Below, piece by piece: positions 44,726-54,327 of a stretch of DNA of 64,000 nucleotides. The position numbers were made by a program, and so were the translations under genes. Origin of the DNA: Gordonia sp. OPL2 (GTDB taxonomy: Bacteria > Actinomycetota > Actinomycetes > Mycobacteriales > Mycobacteriaceae); NCBI RefSeq assembly GCF_003797825.1, contig NZ_RKME01000018.1, positions 48,383-112,382 of the forward strand, read 5' to 3'. Position 1 is the stretch's first letter; every line of letters starts with the position of its first letter. The notes under the pieces are model-generated. The model worked only from the letters and a program-made list of their open reading frames with translations, made no database searches and was not told the DNA's origin.

Positions 44726-46093
44726 TCAGGGCGTTCGACGCCGGACCGTGACCATCCCGCCGCGACGCGGAGCGTAGGCGACCCCACGCGAGTGCCACGC
44801 CTCGTCGCGCGCCGTACTCGGCTGGATGGTGAAGTCGCGCAGCAGGGTTCGTAGCACCACGTCCATCTCCATCTGGGCGAACGCGGCGCCGATGCATCGT
44901 CGGGTGCCGCCGCCGAACGGCAGCCACGCCGCCGACGGTGGCGTACCGAGAAATCGGGTCGGATCGAACCGCTCCGGGTCGCGGAACTGGGCGCTGTCGT
45001 CGTGTAGCAGTGAAATCGCGACGAAGATGTTGCAGCCTTTGGGGATTCGGTAGGGACCCAGCTCCACCGACTCGGCGACGACGTGACGTCCGGCGAAGTC
45101 GATCACCGGTCGACTCCGCTGGACCTCCATGATCGTCGCGTGGCGGTAGTCGCTGCCGCCGGCATCGACCTCCGCGGTCAGCTCGGCCAGCGCGTGCGGG
45201 CTGCGCTGCAGGCGTTCGATCGCCCACGCCAGGGTGGTGGCCGTCGTCTCGTGTCCGGCGACGAGAAGGGTCAGCAGTTCGTCGGCGATCTCGGAGTCGG
45301 TCATCGCGGTGCCGTCGTCATATCGGCTCTGCAGCATCAACGCCAGGATGTCACCGCGCTCGTCGAGGCAATCGTCGGCGCGGGCCCGTGCGATCAGTTG
45401 GGCGATCGTGGCGTCGTAGGTCGCGCGTCGGGCGACGAACTGTCGTCGCGGATCGAGGCGACCGAACGAGACGCCGATGTCGGGGATGGTGGCGAGACGA
45501 GAGCCGACGGTGACCATCGGCGGGATGATCTCCCGCAACGTGTCGAGCGCGCCGCCCTCGGCGCCGAACACCGTCCGCAGGATCACGTTGAGAGTCACGC
45601 GATTCATCGGTTCCAGCGTCGGGAACGGCGTCCCGGACGGCCAGTTCCTCGACTCGTTCTCGAACTCCTCCTCGACGATCGCCTCGTATGCGGCGATCCT
45701 CTTGCCGTGCAGTGGCGGCGTCAGGAGCTTGCGTCGCCGGCGGTGATCGGTGCCCTCGAGGGCGAAGACCGAACCGTCGCCCAGGATGCGGCCGAGGTTC
45801 GGTCGGACATTGTTCACCTGATCGGTCGGCGTGGTGAACAACTGTCGGGCCATCGTCGGGTCGGCGATGAGGACGACGCGGCCGAAGAGTGGGACACCGA
45901 TGGTGAAGGCGTTGCCGTATCGGGCGCGCAGGGCCGCGATCGTCTGGCGTCGGCGCGCCACGAATGCCACGCCCTGGAGGAGGGCCGGCAGTCGGGGACC
46001 GGGCGGGAGGTGCGCCTGGTGGTCTCGGGTGGTTGATCTGGCGTCGTCGGTGCGGTCGTCATCGGTGGTGTCGATCGGCTGTGCGGTGCTCAT
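44726..46093 (-). CDS. cytochrome P450
   Basis: A 455-residue haem monooxygenase from ATG 46093. The I-helix reads LLVAGHETTATTLAW, the ExxR motif is EVQR (MEVQRSRPV), and the haem-binding loop is FGGGTRRCIGAAFAQ with the proximal Cys. N-terminal residues 1-60 are charged and include a proline-rich PPGPRLP hinge, so it is a soluble bacterial P450 with an extended start. No ferredoxin or reductase gene adjoins it. It is divergent from a TetR regulator, with two palindromes between, so it is probably induced by its own substrate. Confidence 0.95.
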   Translation of the reverse strand: MSTAQPIDTTDDDRTDDARSTTRDHQAHLPPGPRLPALLQGVAFVARRRQTIAALRARYGNAFTIGVPLFGRVVLIADPTMARQLFTTPTDQVNNVRPNLGRILGDGSVFALEGTDHRRRRKLLTPPLHGKRIAAYEAIVEEEFENESRNWPSGTPFPTLEPMNRVTLNVILRTVFGAEGGALDTLREIIPPMVTVGSRLATIPDIGVSFGRLDPRRQFVARRATYDATIAQLIARARADDCLDERGDILALMLQSRYDDGTAMTDSEIADELLTLLVAGHETTATTLAWAIERLQRSPHALAELTAEVDAGGSDYRHATIMEVQRSRPVIDFAGRHVVAESVELGPYRIPKGCNIFVAISLLHDDSAQFRDPERFDPTRFLGTPPSAAWLPFGGGTRRCIGAAFAQMEMDVVLRTLLRDFTIQPSTARDEAWHSRGVAYAPRRGGMVTVRRRTP

Positions 46094-46121
46094 ACCGCAC
46101 CCCCTTCCCGGGCCGGATCGG

Positions 46122-46162
46122 TGGTACAGCTTCGTACCACCTCGACGGTACGCCTGCGTACC
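46122..46162. promoter_or_regulatory. two tandem TetR-type operators
   Basis: GGTAC-N6-GTACC occurs at 46123-46138 and again at 46147-46162, 24 bases apart start to start. The first extends to TGGTAC...GTACCA. They fill the 106-base gap between the P450 and TetR genes. They most likely bind the TetR protein and control both promoters. Confidence 0.6.
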
Positions 46163-46199
46163 AGGGCTCGGCAAGGTTCTCGCGTCGTATCGTTGTGGG

Positions 46200-46844
46200 A
46201 TGCCCGATGCAGCCGTGTCCGACGGAGTCTCCGCCGGGGAGCGGGCGGGGTCGTCGGTGGCCCCGCCCACCGGGGGAGTGCGTGAGCGTCTCCTCGACGC
46301 GATGGCCACCTGTCTGATGCAACGCGGATATCGCGAGACCACCGTCGCCGATGTCGTGCGCGTCGCCCGGACGTCGCGGAGGTCGTTCTATCAGGAGTTC
46401 ACCGACAAACAGGCGTGCTTCGTCGAGCTGTTGCGTTCGGCCAACGACTCGATGATCGCCGCCATCGCGGACGGAGTGGATCGTGAGGCTGCGTGGACGG
46501 AGCAGATCCGCCAGGCGGTCGAGGCGTACGTCGGGGTCACCGAGCGGCATCCGGAGATCACCTGGAGTTGGATCCGCGAGTTGCCCGCGTTGGGGCACTC
46601 GGCACGTCAGGTCCAGGTCGACGCCATGGAATCGCTGATCGAGGTACTCGTGCCGCTGACGGACTCACCGGCCATGCGGGCTGCCGGGATCAGCCCGATG
46701 AGCCATGCGACCGCGGTCATGATCTGGGGTGGCATACGTGAACTGGCCGCGTCCGCGGTCGAGGAGAAGCGATCGCTGTACACGATCGTCGAGCCCGCCG
46801 TGTCGGCGTGTGTGGCCCTCATCGGCGCGAACATCCAGAGTTGA
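46200..46844 (+). CDS. TetR/AcrR-family transcriptional regulator
   Basis: A 214-residue repressor from ATG 46200. The N-terminal HTH reads RERLLDAMATCLMQRGYRETTVADVVRVARTSRRSFYQEF at about 28-67, the family pattern. The C-terminal ligand domain (about 70-214) is helical. It is divergent from the P450 gene, with tandem palindromes between, and precedes an enoyl-CoA hydratase gene by 14 bases, so it probably represses both directions. The ligand is unknown. Confidence 0.9.
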   Translation: MPDAAVSDGVSAGERAGSSVAPPTGGVRERLLDAMATCLMQRGYRETTVADVVRVARTSRRSFYQEFTDKQACFVELLRSANDSMIAAIADGVDREAAWTEQIRQAVEAYVGVTERHPEITWSWIRELPALGHSARQVQVDAMESLIEVLVPLTDSPAMRAAGISPMSHATAVMIWGGIRELAASAVEEKRSLYTIVEPAVSACVALIGANIQS

Positions 46845-46858
46845 CGGAGGTCCACACC

Positions 46859-47692
46859 ATGTCGCAGCACGTGTCACAGCGTCCGGATGTGCCACCCGCG
46901 GGCAGCCCCGATGCGCAGGCCGAGGAGTGGGTGGAAGTGGCGACCGACCACCCGCTGGGGATCATCACCCTCACGGCCGCCCGGCGTCGGAATCCGTTGT
47001 CGACCACCACGATGCGTGCCGTCGCGGACGGGTTGGGCCGGCTCGACGCCGACCCGGACGTCCGTGTGGTGATCATCCGTGCGATGGGCCCGGCGTTCTC
47101 CGCCGGTCACGATCTCGGCGAGTTGGTCGATCGCACTCTGGACGACGAGCGGGCCGTGTTCGCCGCCTGTACCGACCTCATGGCCGCCGTCCACGCAGTC
47201 GCGGTGCCGGTGATCGCCGAGGTCGCCGGAATCGCGTTCGCGGCCGGGTGCCAACTGGTCGCCACCTGTGACCTCGCGGTCGCCGGTCGATCGGCCCGAT
47301 TCAGCACCCCGGGCGTCCGGATCGGGCTGTTCTGTTCGACTCCGATGGTGGCGCTGACCCGGGCGATCGGGCGGAAGCGGGCGATGGCGATGCTCCTCAC
47401 CGGGGACCCCATCGATGCCGCGACCGCCGCCGACTGGGGGCTGATCAACGACGTCGTCGACGACGACGACCTCACCGATGTCGTTCGCGATCTCGCCTGC
47501 CGCATCGCGGCATCGAGTGCGTCGACGCTGGCCATCGGCAAGCGGGCCTTCTATGAGCAGATCGATCTCGCCGAACGCGACGCATATCAGTTGATGCAGG
47601 AGACGATGTCGCAGAACGCGATCACCTGCGATGCCCAGGAGGGCATGAGCGCGTTCCTGCAGAAGCGGCCGCCGGTCTGGACCGACTCATGA
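46859..47692 (+). CDS. enoyl-CoA hydratase/isomerase family protein
   Basis: A 277-residue crotonase-fold enzyme from ATG 46859 behind GGAGG. The CoA-binding pattern is ITLTAARRRNPLS, the oxyanion hole lies in FSAGHDLGEL and IAFAAGCQLVATCDLA. The place of the catalytic Glu in classical hydratases (GxxPE) reads GLFCSTP, so at least one usual Glu is missing; it may be an isomerase or an acyl-CoA-binding relative. It follows the TetR gene in the same direction and may be co-transcribed. Its stop overlaps the end of the convergent BTAD gene. Confidence 0.85.
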   Translation: MSQHVSQRPDVPPAGSPDAQAEEWVEVATDHPLGIITLTAARRRNPLSTTTMRAVADGLGRLDADPDVRVVIIRAMGPAFSAGHDLGELVDRTLDDERAVFAACTDLMAAVHAVAVPVIAEVAGIAFAAGCQLVATCDLAVAGRSARFSTPGVRIGLFCSTPMVALTRAIGRKRAMAMLLTGDPIDAATAADWGLINDVVDDDDLTDVVRDLACRIAASSASTLAIGKRAFYEQIDLAERDAYQLMQETMSQNAITCDAQEGMSAFLQKRPPVWTDS

Positions 47693-50600
47693 CCCGCGGC
47701 GTGGTGTCCCGCCCGACGGTGTGGACTCCGTGCCCGACGACGTGATCGCGGCCAGTCGCCTTTCGGCGCGCCGCTGATACGGCAGCGCCCCGACGTCCCG
47801 GGCGAGCCGAACCGCCGCGCGTAGGTCGCCGGCTCCGTCGTCACCGAGGATCTGCCGTGCGGTGCCGCGATACAGCACCGCCGGTCCCAGGCACACCAGA
47901 CCGGGCCACTGGACGATCAGACCGGACGACCATGAAGCGACGAGATGCTCGATCCGCGAACAGATCTCGGCTGCACTCGCAGCGGTGTCCGGATTGAGGG
48001 AGACGGCATGGAGTGTCTCGATCAGCAGTGGGACCCGGGCGACGACCCGTGATCCCGTCCAGCCGTCAGCATCAGCGGTGAGCTCGGTGGCCATGCGCAG
48101 GGCTCGCTCATGGTCTCCGGCCTCGGCGGCGCCGAGTGCGATCACCAAGGCGAAGTCGTCGTCGATCTCGTCGACGAGGGTGTCGAAGGTGGGCAGCATC
48201 GACGCAAGTTCGCCACGGTGCCAGGCTTCGATCGAGCGGCTCGTCGCCACCGACGCCTCGGCGAGGAGCCGGGCACGGTCCGACAGCGCACCGACCGTCG
48301 TGGCGAATCGATCGGTCAGCGAGGCGCTGGTCTCGTAATCACCGCGGAGGAGGGCGAGCATCACCTGCCACCAGACCTGCATGGTGTCGAGGTCACCGCC
48401 GGGCCTTCGCGCGACGAGCCGCGCGAACTCGGCGGAGGTTCGTCGGGCCATGCGCAGATCGCCCGCCTCGAGTGCGCACACACGCTGCAGATGCAGCGCG
48501 GTGGCCTGCCGGTCGATATCGCCGGCCCACCTGTCGACCAACTCGCCGGCGATCGTTCGGCGCTCCTCGACCAGCGCAGGTTCCCAGCGGACGAGGAAGT
48601 CGGCCAACGCGATCTCGTAGTCCTCGAGCCCGCCGCCCGCGGCGACTCTCGCTGCGCTCAGATGATCGTCGGCTCCCGGCGCCCCGAGCACGGTGAGTCG
48701 TGCGGCCTCACCCGCGTGGAGTCGCGCCACCGTCGGGGGCCTCACCGTGTCGCTGTGCGACAGTGCTTCTCGGACGAGACGAACGTGAGCCGAGAACACC
48801 ACACCGAATCCCGACCAATACCCGGCGACCCCGTGCGGCGCCGAGAGCAGTGCGGTCTCGGCCAGTTCCTGCCAGTCGGCGTGCCCACGACTGATCCGTG
48901 CTGCGGCGTCGAACGACTCGGTGGCCGAGTCGAAGTCGCCGATACGCGTCGCGGCGGTGCCCGCGACCCGATGCAGGCCGACCGCGATCGTGTCGTCCTG
49001 GTGTGTGACGGACAGTCCACGGCTGGCCAGCTCGAGTGCACGGTGGTCGGCGGAGTCGTCGAGCGCTTCCGATGCGGCAGCCAGACACCCATCTGCCGCA
49101 CGCCGCGACGTCGGCTCGTCGACGGCGCTCGAGGACAGATGCACGGCACGGGATTCGAGATCCCGCGGGCGCACGGTCACGAACGCGTCGGCGAGCCGGG
49201 CGTGGACGGCGAGACGGTCTGTTCTCGACAGGTCGGCGAGCACGACGTCCTGCACGACCCGGTGGACCAGGAGGACGGCGTCGTCGGCACGCTCCGCGGT
49301 ACCCGTCGCCCGCAACTCGTCGACCACGGTCGTGGCGGAGGACGGACCGATCGCCTGGTCGAGGACATCGGCCGGCAGCCCACCCCCGGCCGCTGCCAGG
49401 AGGTCGAGCGCATCACGCGCGCCTCGGGTCAGGCTGTCCACCTGCGCCCGGATCAGTGCGGGTACCGACGTCGTGTCGAGTGACCGGCCCAGACGGGCAG
49501 CGTCGCACAACGTCACGGCGAGAAGGGGATTGCCGAGGGATTGCTCGGCGATCGACGCCGCGTCGACCGAGGGTGGTACCCCGATCGTACGAAGCCGGTC
49601 CGCGATCACCTCGCGGATGTCGTCGGATGCGAGACCCGGGACGCCGATCTCGGCGACCGGTGAGTGACGATTCAGTGCCGACCGGATCACGCTCACCGCT
49701 TCGGCGCCGGCCGACCGGCAGGTGGCGAAGACGGTCACCGGACCCGAGGTGATCGCCACGGAGCCGGCCAGCATCTGGGCCGAGTCAGCGTCGAGCCAGT
49801 CGAGGTCGTCGAGGATCAGGACCGCGCGTCCGTACTCGGAGATGTCCGACCAGATGCTGGATGTCACATCGCCGATCGTGATCGCCGGGGTCTCCACGGT
49901 GCGCGGCCCGTCGCCGAACATCTGCGCGAGCGCGTCAAAAGGTGCACCTGTTCGACCGGGTCTGCCGATGAAGCGACGCGGTGGCACCTCGTGCTGCGAG
50001 ACGAAATCCTCGATGAGGGTGGTCTTCCCGATTCCCGCTGGGCCGACGAGTACGGCGCCGGCCGGACGGTCCACGCCGGTCGCCCATACCCGCCCGAGCA
50101 TGTCGATCTCGCCCGAACGGCCGAACAGAGTGCGGCCGAACGGCTTCGGCGTACCTCCGGACGGAACCTGCGGTACGGACCCGAGCAGTTCGGACTCCAG
50201 GGCGGTCGTGGCGGGCCCGGGGTCGAGTCCGAGTTCGTCCGACAGGGCCTGTCGGAGCCGACGCAGGACAGACAGAGCATCCGCCGTACGGCCGTCGCTG
50301 TGCAACGCGCGGGCCAGAGATCGGGCGGCACCCTCGCGGTAGGGGTTCCGATGGCAGTGGGGAGTCAGCAATCCGATCGCGCGGCGCTGCTCGCCGACGG
50401 CGCGGAGGGCATCGGCAGCGGTCTCGGTGAGGTCCGAGCGCATCTCGTCGAGGCGTACCAGTTCGGGAGCGAAGTCGGCGATGTCGGCGATCTCCGGCAG
50501 CGGGTCACCTCGCCACAGATCGAGCGCGCGGCACAGCAGCTGAGCGCCGGCCGCGGGGTCTGTCCGCACCTGTTCGAGCCCTTCCTGCCCGAGCCGGTCG

Positions 50601-50926
50601 ACGAGGTCGAGGTCGGTCGCGGCGCCGTCGCACCGAAGGACATAGCCGGCCGCCACGGTGTCGATCCGGACGCGACCGGTGGGGCCGAGGAGCTTGCGCA
50701 GACGCGAGATGTAGCCCTGCAGGGTGCTCGCGGCCGACGGCGGCGGAGCGCCACGCCAGAGGAGGTCGGCGACCCGCTCGGCGGAGACTGCGCTGCGTTC
50801 GGTCGTCAGGATCGTCAGCAGTTCGGCATGTTTGCGCGCGGTCATCGAGATCGGTGACCCGTCGGCAGCCGTCACCGCGAGTGGGCCCAGAACCCGGATC
50901 GAGAGGTGAGTCTCGGGTGATCCCAC
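47687..50926 (-). CDS. SARP-like BTAD regulator with AAA ATPase and TPR-like C-terminus
   Basis: A 1079-residue transcription regulator from GTG 50926. It starts with an OmpR-like winged helix (about 5-95, LSIRVLGPLAVTAADGSP) and a bacterial transcriptional activator domain (about 100-245). An ATPase domain contains Walker A VGPAGIGKTT and Walker B AVLILDDLDWLD. The rest is helical and TPR-like. The layout equals AfsR/large SARP regulators. No biosynthetic cluster adjoins it, so its targets are not visible here. Confidence 0.9.
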   Translation of the reverse strand: MGSPETHLSIRVLGPLAVTAADGSPISMTARKHAELLTILTTERSAVSAERVADLLWRGAPPPSAASTLQGYISRLRKLLGPTGRVRIDTVAAGYVLRCDGAATDLDLVDRLGQEGLEQVRTDPAAGAQLLCRALDLWRGDPLPEIADIADFAPELVRLDEMRSDLTETAADALRAVGEQRRAIGLLTPHCHRNPYREGAARSLARALHSDGRTADALSVLRRLRQALSDELGLDPGPATTALESELLGSVPQVPSGGTPKPFGRTLFGRSGEIDMLGRVWATGVDRPAGAVLVGPAGIGKTTLIEDFVSQHEVPPRRFIGRPGRTGAPFDALAQMFGDGPRTVETPAITIGDVTSSIWSDISEYGRAVLILDDLDWLDADSAQMLAGSVAITSGPVTVFATCRSAGAEAVSVIRSALNRHSPVAEIGVPGLASDDIREVIADRLRTIGVPPSVDAASIAEQSLGNPLLAVTLCDAARLGRSLDTTSVPALIRAQVDSLTRGARDALDLLAAAGGGLPADVLDQAIGPSSATTVVDELRATGTAERADDAVLLVHRVVQDVVLADLSRTDRLAVHARLADAFVTVRPRDLESRAVHLSSSAVDEPTSRRAADGCLAAASEALDDSADHRALELASRGLSVTHQDDTIAVGLHRVAGTAATRIGDFDSATESFDAAARISRGHADWQELAETALLSAPHGVAGYWSGFGVVFSAHVRLVREALSHSDTVRPPTVARLHAGEAARLTVLGAPGADDHLSAARVAAGGGLEDYEIALADFLVRWEPALVEERRTIAGELVDRWAGDIDRQATALHLQRVCALEAGDLRMARRTSAEFARLVARRPGGDLDTMQVWWQVMLALLRGDYETSASLTDRFATTVGALSDRARLLAEASVATSRSIEAWHRGELASMLPTFDTLVDEIDDDFALVIALGAAEAGDHERALRMATELTADADGWTGSRVVARVPLLIETLHAVSLNPDTAASAAEICSRIEHLVASWSSGLIVQWPGLVCLGPAVLYRGTARQILGDDGAGDLRAAVRLARDVGALPYQRRAERRLAAITSSGTESTPSGGTPRRGS

Positions 50927-51059
50927 GCGTGCCGTCCGATCACTCCGCCGGTCGTCGATCGCGCGCACGAACCGTCTTGACCTGGTCTGATGGTGGCCAC
51001 GAAGAGCGCACCAGTCGCGCACAAGGCTAACACCAGCACGGCCGACGAGCGTGTGGGAC

Positions 51060-51881
51060 ATGACAGAGACAACTCGATCGACCCGCCCGGATCAACCCGC
51101 CTCCGACGCCGAGATCGGCGCCGATCCCATCCTCGCCGCGGACCTGACCGCCGGCGACATCACCGATGCCGGGCCCGGACCGTTCCGTTCACCGCCATGG
51201 GACGCTCTGCGCCGACTGGGCGGCGCCGCGCTGACGATCGGCGGGCTCGCCTGCATCGTCGGCGGCACGCTGCACCCGATCGTCGACGGTGATGCACATT
51301 CGGTCGCGGCGCTGCACGGGGCCGGCGCACCGTGGGCGCAGATCCTGCTCGCCGTCGGCACGACGCTGCTCCTGCTGGGCCTACCGGTCATGTACGCGTG
51401 GCTCGCGCCGCGCATCGGGATCGTCGGCCTGGTGGGCCTCGTCGCCTACATGGTCGGCAACCTCGTCACCGCGGCCGGTCATCTGACCGTCGAACTGTTT
51501 GTCGCGTACCCGTTCGCCCACAACCCGTCAACGGCCGGCCTCATCGCCGATGACGACACGATGCTGGGCACCGCGGAGTTCGCGATGCTCAACACGATCG
51601 GCGGACTGGTGATGCTCGGCGGCATGGGCCTGTTGGGTGCCAGCCTGATCCGCCACCGCTGCGTGCCGTTGTGGATCGGTGTGCTGACGGTGATCGGCAT
51701 GGTCGGGTTCATGGTCCCGATCCCCGCGGTCGAGGGCATCTCCGGGTTCATCTACGAGGCTCCCCGAGGAATCGCGGTGATCGCCATCGGCGTGCTGATG
51801 ATCCGCCACCGGCACAGCGGCGCACGCCGAGGCGACGAACGGTCTCAGCCCCGCGTCGCCGCTGCGTACCGGGCGAGATGA
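51060..51881 (+). CDS. multi-helix membrane protein, unknown function
   Basis: A 273-residue protein from ATG 51060; a GTG three codons earlier is possible. The first 55 residues are polar. Five to six hydrophobic segments follow (about 60-80, 97-115, 120-140, 175-200, 205-225 and 235-255). I recognise no named family. It is divergent from the BTAD regulator gene and could be a target of it. The last 37 bases overlap the 3' end of the convergent acyl-CoA dehydrogenase gene. Confidence 0.7.
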   Translation: MTETTRSTRPDQPASDAEIGADPILAADLTAGDITDAGPGPFRSPPWDALRRLGGAALTIGGLACIVGGTLHPIVDGDAHSVAALHGAGAPWAQILLAVGTTLLLLGLPVMYAWLAPRIGIVGLVGLVAYMVGNLVTAAGHLTVELFVAYPFAHNPSTAGLIADDDTMLGTAEFAMLNTIGGLVMLGGMGLLGASLIRHRCVPLWIGVLTVIGMVGFMVPIPAVEGISGFIYEAPRGIAVIAIGVLMIRHRHSGARRGDERSQPRVAAAYRAR

Positions 51882-52990
51882 GCGTCGGCAGAGCCGAACT
51901 CGTACTCGATCGCGGTGAGCCGTCGGAAGAAGTGGCCGATCGCCAGTTCTTCGGTCATCCCCATACCGCCGTGCAGCTGCACCGCGTTCTGACCGATGAA
52001 CCGCGCTGCCCGGCTCACCGTCGCCTTCGCCGCGGACACCGCGGCCGCCCGCTCGGTCGGTGCGGCGTCGAGCGTGAGTACAGCGAAATACTGCGCGGCG
52101 ACGGCCTGCTCGAGTTCGATGTACATGTCGACCATGCGATGCTGCAGGGCCTGGAAGCTGCCGATGGCCTGGCCGAACTGCTGACGTTGCTTGGCGTACT
52201 CGACGGTGTCGGCGAACACCTTGCGCATCGCGCCGACCGCCTCGGACACCACCGCGGCGGTGGCCTCGTCCCAGGCCTGCTCGAGGAGTGGCAGGGCGTC
52301 GCCCTCTGGTCCGATGAGGGCGTCGGCGTCGAGTCGCAGATCGGTGAACTCGAGATCTGCTGCGCGGCGGTCGTCGATGGTGCGGACCGGATGCATCGTC
52401 AGGCCGTCCGGGGCGGCATCGCCGAGGTCCAGGAGGAACAGCGACACGCCGTCGCGGTCGCGGACGTCACCCGACGTGCGGGCGCTGATGATGAGATGAT
52501 CCGCGATCGGCGCGGTCGTCACGACTGCCTTGGCGCCGTTCAGGATCCACCCATCGCCATCGCGTTCGGCGCGTGTTGCAACGTGGTTGAGCAGGCCACC
52601 CGAGCCGTCCTCGACGGTGGCGAGGGCGGACAGTGCGGCGCCCTCGGCGATCTTCTCGGCGACGGCGAGCGCGCGCTCGTGCTTCGTGCGCTCGAGGAGG
52701 CGGGCGCCGAGCACGACCGAATCGACAAACGGTTCGACGACCAGTGCGTATCCGAGTGCCTCGGTGACGACCATCAGCTCCTCGGGCCCGCCGTCGGCGC
52801 CGCCGACCGATTCCGGCAGGCAGGCGCCGATAACACCGAGATCCTCGGCGAAGGCACGCCAGATCTCCGGTTGCCATCCGGCGCCGACCTTGGCCGCCTC
52901 GCGGCTGGTGTTGAGGTCGTACCGGGCGCCGAGGAATTTGGTGAGCCCGTCGCGGAGGAGTTGCTGTTCAGGGGTGAGGGTGAAGTCCAT
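51845..52990 (-). CDS. acyl-CoA dehydrogenase family protein (FadE, partner subunit type)
   Basis: A 381-residue flavoprotein with the ACAD layout: the N-terminal helical domain (about 1-110), a beta domain, and a C-terminal helical domain with KQRQQFGQAIGSFQALQHRM and AVQLHGGMGMTEELAIGHFFRR. The expected catalytic Glu region is not obvious, as in the non-catalytic or partner subunits of heterotetrameric steroid ACADs. The 411-residue FadE gene lies 101 bases upstream on the same strand and may be its partner. Confidence 0.9.
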   Translation of the reverse strand: MDFTLTPEQQLLRDGLTKFLGARYDLNTSREAAKVGAGWQPEIWRAFAEDLGVIGACLPESVGGADGGPEELMVVTEALGYALVVEPFVDSVVLGARLLERTKHERALAVAEKIAEGAALSALATVEDGSGGLLNHVATRAERDGDGWILNGAKAVVTTAPIADHLIISARTSGDVRDRDGVSLFLLDLGDAAPDGLTMHPVRTIDDRRAADLEFTDLRLDADALIGPEGDALPLLEQAWDEATAAVVSEAVGAMRKVFADTVEYAKQRQQFGQAIGSFQALQHRMVDMYIELEQAVAAQYFAVLTLDAAPTERAAAVSAAKATVSRAARFIGQNAVQLHGGMGMTEELAIGHFFRRLTAIEYEFGSADAHLARYAAATRG

Positions 52991-53001
52991 GTGGGTTCTT
53001 C

Positions 53002-53056
53002 CGATGTCTCAGGTGGCGATGTCTCAGATGCAGGTGGCTCAGATGGCGATGTCTCG
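53002..53056. repeat. short imperfect tandem repeat between two fadE genes
   Basis: GATGTCTCAG recurs at 53003 and 53019, and GGCGATGTCTC at 53015 and 53045, giving an imperfect repeat of about 15 to 30 bases in the gap between the acyl-CoA dehydrogenase genes. It has no stem structure I can see and may be replication slippage. Confidence 0.5.
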
Positions 53057-53091
53057 GCCGGCCGGGTGGTGGCTGCGCATGGCGAAGAGCC

Positions 53092-54327
53092 TCAGCCCAG
53101 GCCCAGTGCTGCCTTGGCGAGGATGTTGCGCTGGATCTCGTTGCTACCCGCGTAGATCGAGCCGGCGCGATCGTTCATGTAGTGCAGCGGAGCGACCGCT
53201 TGCCATGCCTCGCCACTGACATATCCGTCGGCGGGGGGTTCGTACTGGGCGATCGGACCGCCGGGAGCAGCGGCGTGCGGCTGATAGACGCGGCCATGGA
53301 CACCGGCCGCCTCGAGGTCGAGTTCGGTGATCTTCTGGCTCAGCTCGGTGCCGAGGATCTTGAGCATCGATGCGATCGATCCGGCCTCCGATGCCGTACC
53401 GAGCGCGGCGAGCGCCCGGTACTCGAGCACCTCGAGGATCTTGGCACGCACGCGGGCATCCGCCAGTTTGGCTGCGAAAGCGGGCTCCTCGTTCAGCGGT
53501 ACGCCCGACGGGCCGGTCACGCCGGCGGCGCGCTCGGCGATGTTCTCGCACATGACCTGCAGCGCGGGGGCCGCCGCACCGCCGCCGCGCTCGAAGATCA
53601 GCAGGTACTTCGCGACCGTCCAACCCTCGTCGATCGTGCCGAGCACGTTGGCCTTGGGAACGCGCACGCCGTCGAAGAAGACCTGTGCCTGGATCTGTTC
53701 GCCCGAGGCCATCACCAGGTTCTGGATCTCGATGCCCGGCGAGCGCATGTCGATCAACAGGAAGGTGATGCCCTGCTGCTTGCGCTCCTGTCGCGAGGTA
53801 CGGACCAGGCAGAAGATCCAGTTCGCCTCTGCGGCATGGGTGGTCCAGATCTTGCTGCCGGTGACCACGAAGTCGTCGCCGTCGCTGACGGCCGCCATCG
53901 ACAGCGAGGCGAGGTCCGAACCCGCCTCGGGCTCGGAGTATCCCTGGCAGAAGAACACGCTGCCGTCGAGGATGCCGGGCAGGAAGTGGTCCTTCTGCTC
54001 CTGCGTGCCGAACGCCATGATCGCGTGGGACACCATCCGGATTCCCATGGGGGACAGAGCGGGTGCACCCGCGAGGATCGACTCACGGCTGAAGATGTAG
54101 TGCTGGGCCTGCGACCAGTCGCAACCGCCGTACTCCACCGGCCAGGCGGGCGCCGCCCATCCTCGTTCGTGCAGGATGGCCTGCCACTTCATCGACGCCT
54201 CGTGATCGGCGTAGACGCTCGTGCGTAACCGTCCCGCGGCCCGGAGCTCGGGGGTCAGGTTCGCCTCGAGAAACTCGCGCACTTCGTCGCGGAATGCGAT
54301 GTCGGCGTCCGACCAGGTCATGTCCAT
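53092..54327 (-). CDS. acyl-CoA dehydrogenase (FadE)
   Basis: A 411-residue acyl-CoA dehydrogenase. The FAD-binding region contains CQGYSEPEAGSDLASL and ITFLLIDMRSPGI; the C-terminal domain ends with GSIYAGSNEIQRNILAK, the family hallmark. The MTWSDADIAFRDEVREFLEANL start is typical of mycolata FadE proteins active in steroid or branched-chain side-chain degradation. With the 381-residue neighbour it probably forms a heteromeric enzyme. The substrate class is inferred. Confidence 0.93.
   Translation of the reverse strand: MDMTWSDADIAFRDEVREFLEANLTPELRAAGRLRTSVYADHEASMKWQAILHERGWAAPAWPVEYGGCDWSQAQHYIFSRESILAGAPALSPMGIRMVSHAIMAFGTQEQKDHFLPGILDGSVFFCQGYSEPEAGSDLASLSMAAVSDGDDFVVTGSKIWTTHAAEANWIFCLVRTSRQERKQQGITFLLIDMRSPGIEIQNLVMASGEQIQAQVFFDGVRVPKANVLGTIDEGWTVAKYLLIFERGGGAAAPALQVMCENIAERAAGVTGPSGVPLNEEPAFAAKLADARVRAKILEVLEYRALAALGTASEAGSIASMLKILGTELSQKITELDLEAAGVHGRVYQPHAAAPGGPIAQYEPPADGYVSGEAWQAVAPLHYMNDRAGSIYAGSNEIQRNILAKAALGLG

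Noticed and set aside
43557..45227. 556-codon open frame on the minus strand
   Set aside because: It is antisense to the GH3 glycosidase and out of frame with the P450; both of those have clear motifs.
44726..51881. secondary-metabolite gene cluster (P450, TetR, hydratase, SARP-like regulator)
   Set aside because: There is no polyketide, non-ribosomal peptide, terpene or RiPP core gene, and the genes are on both strands with separate regulation.
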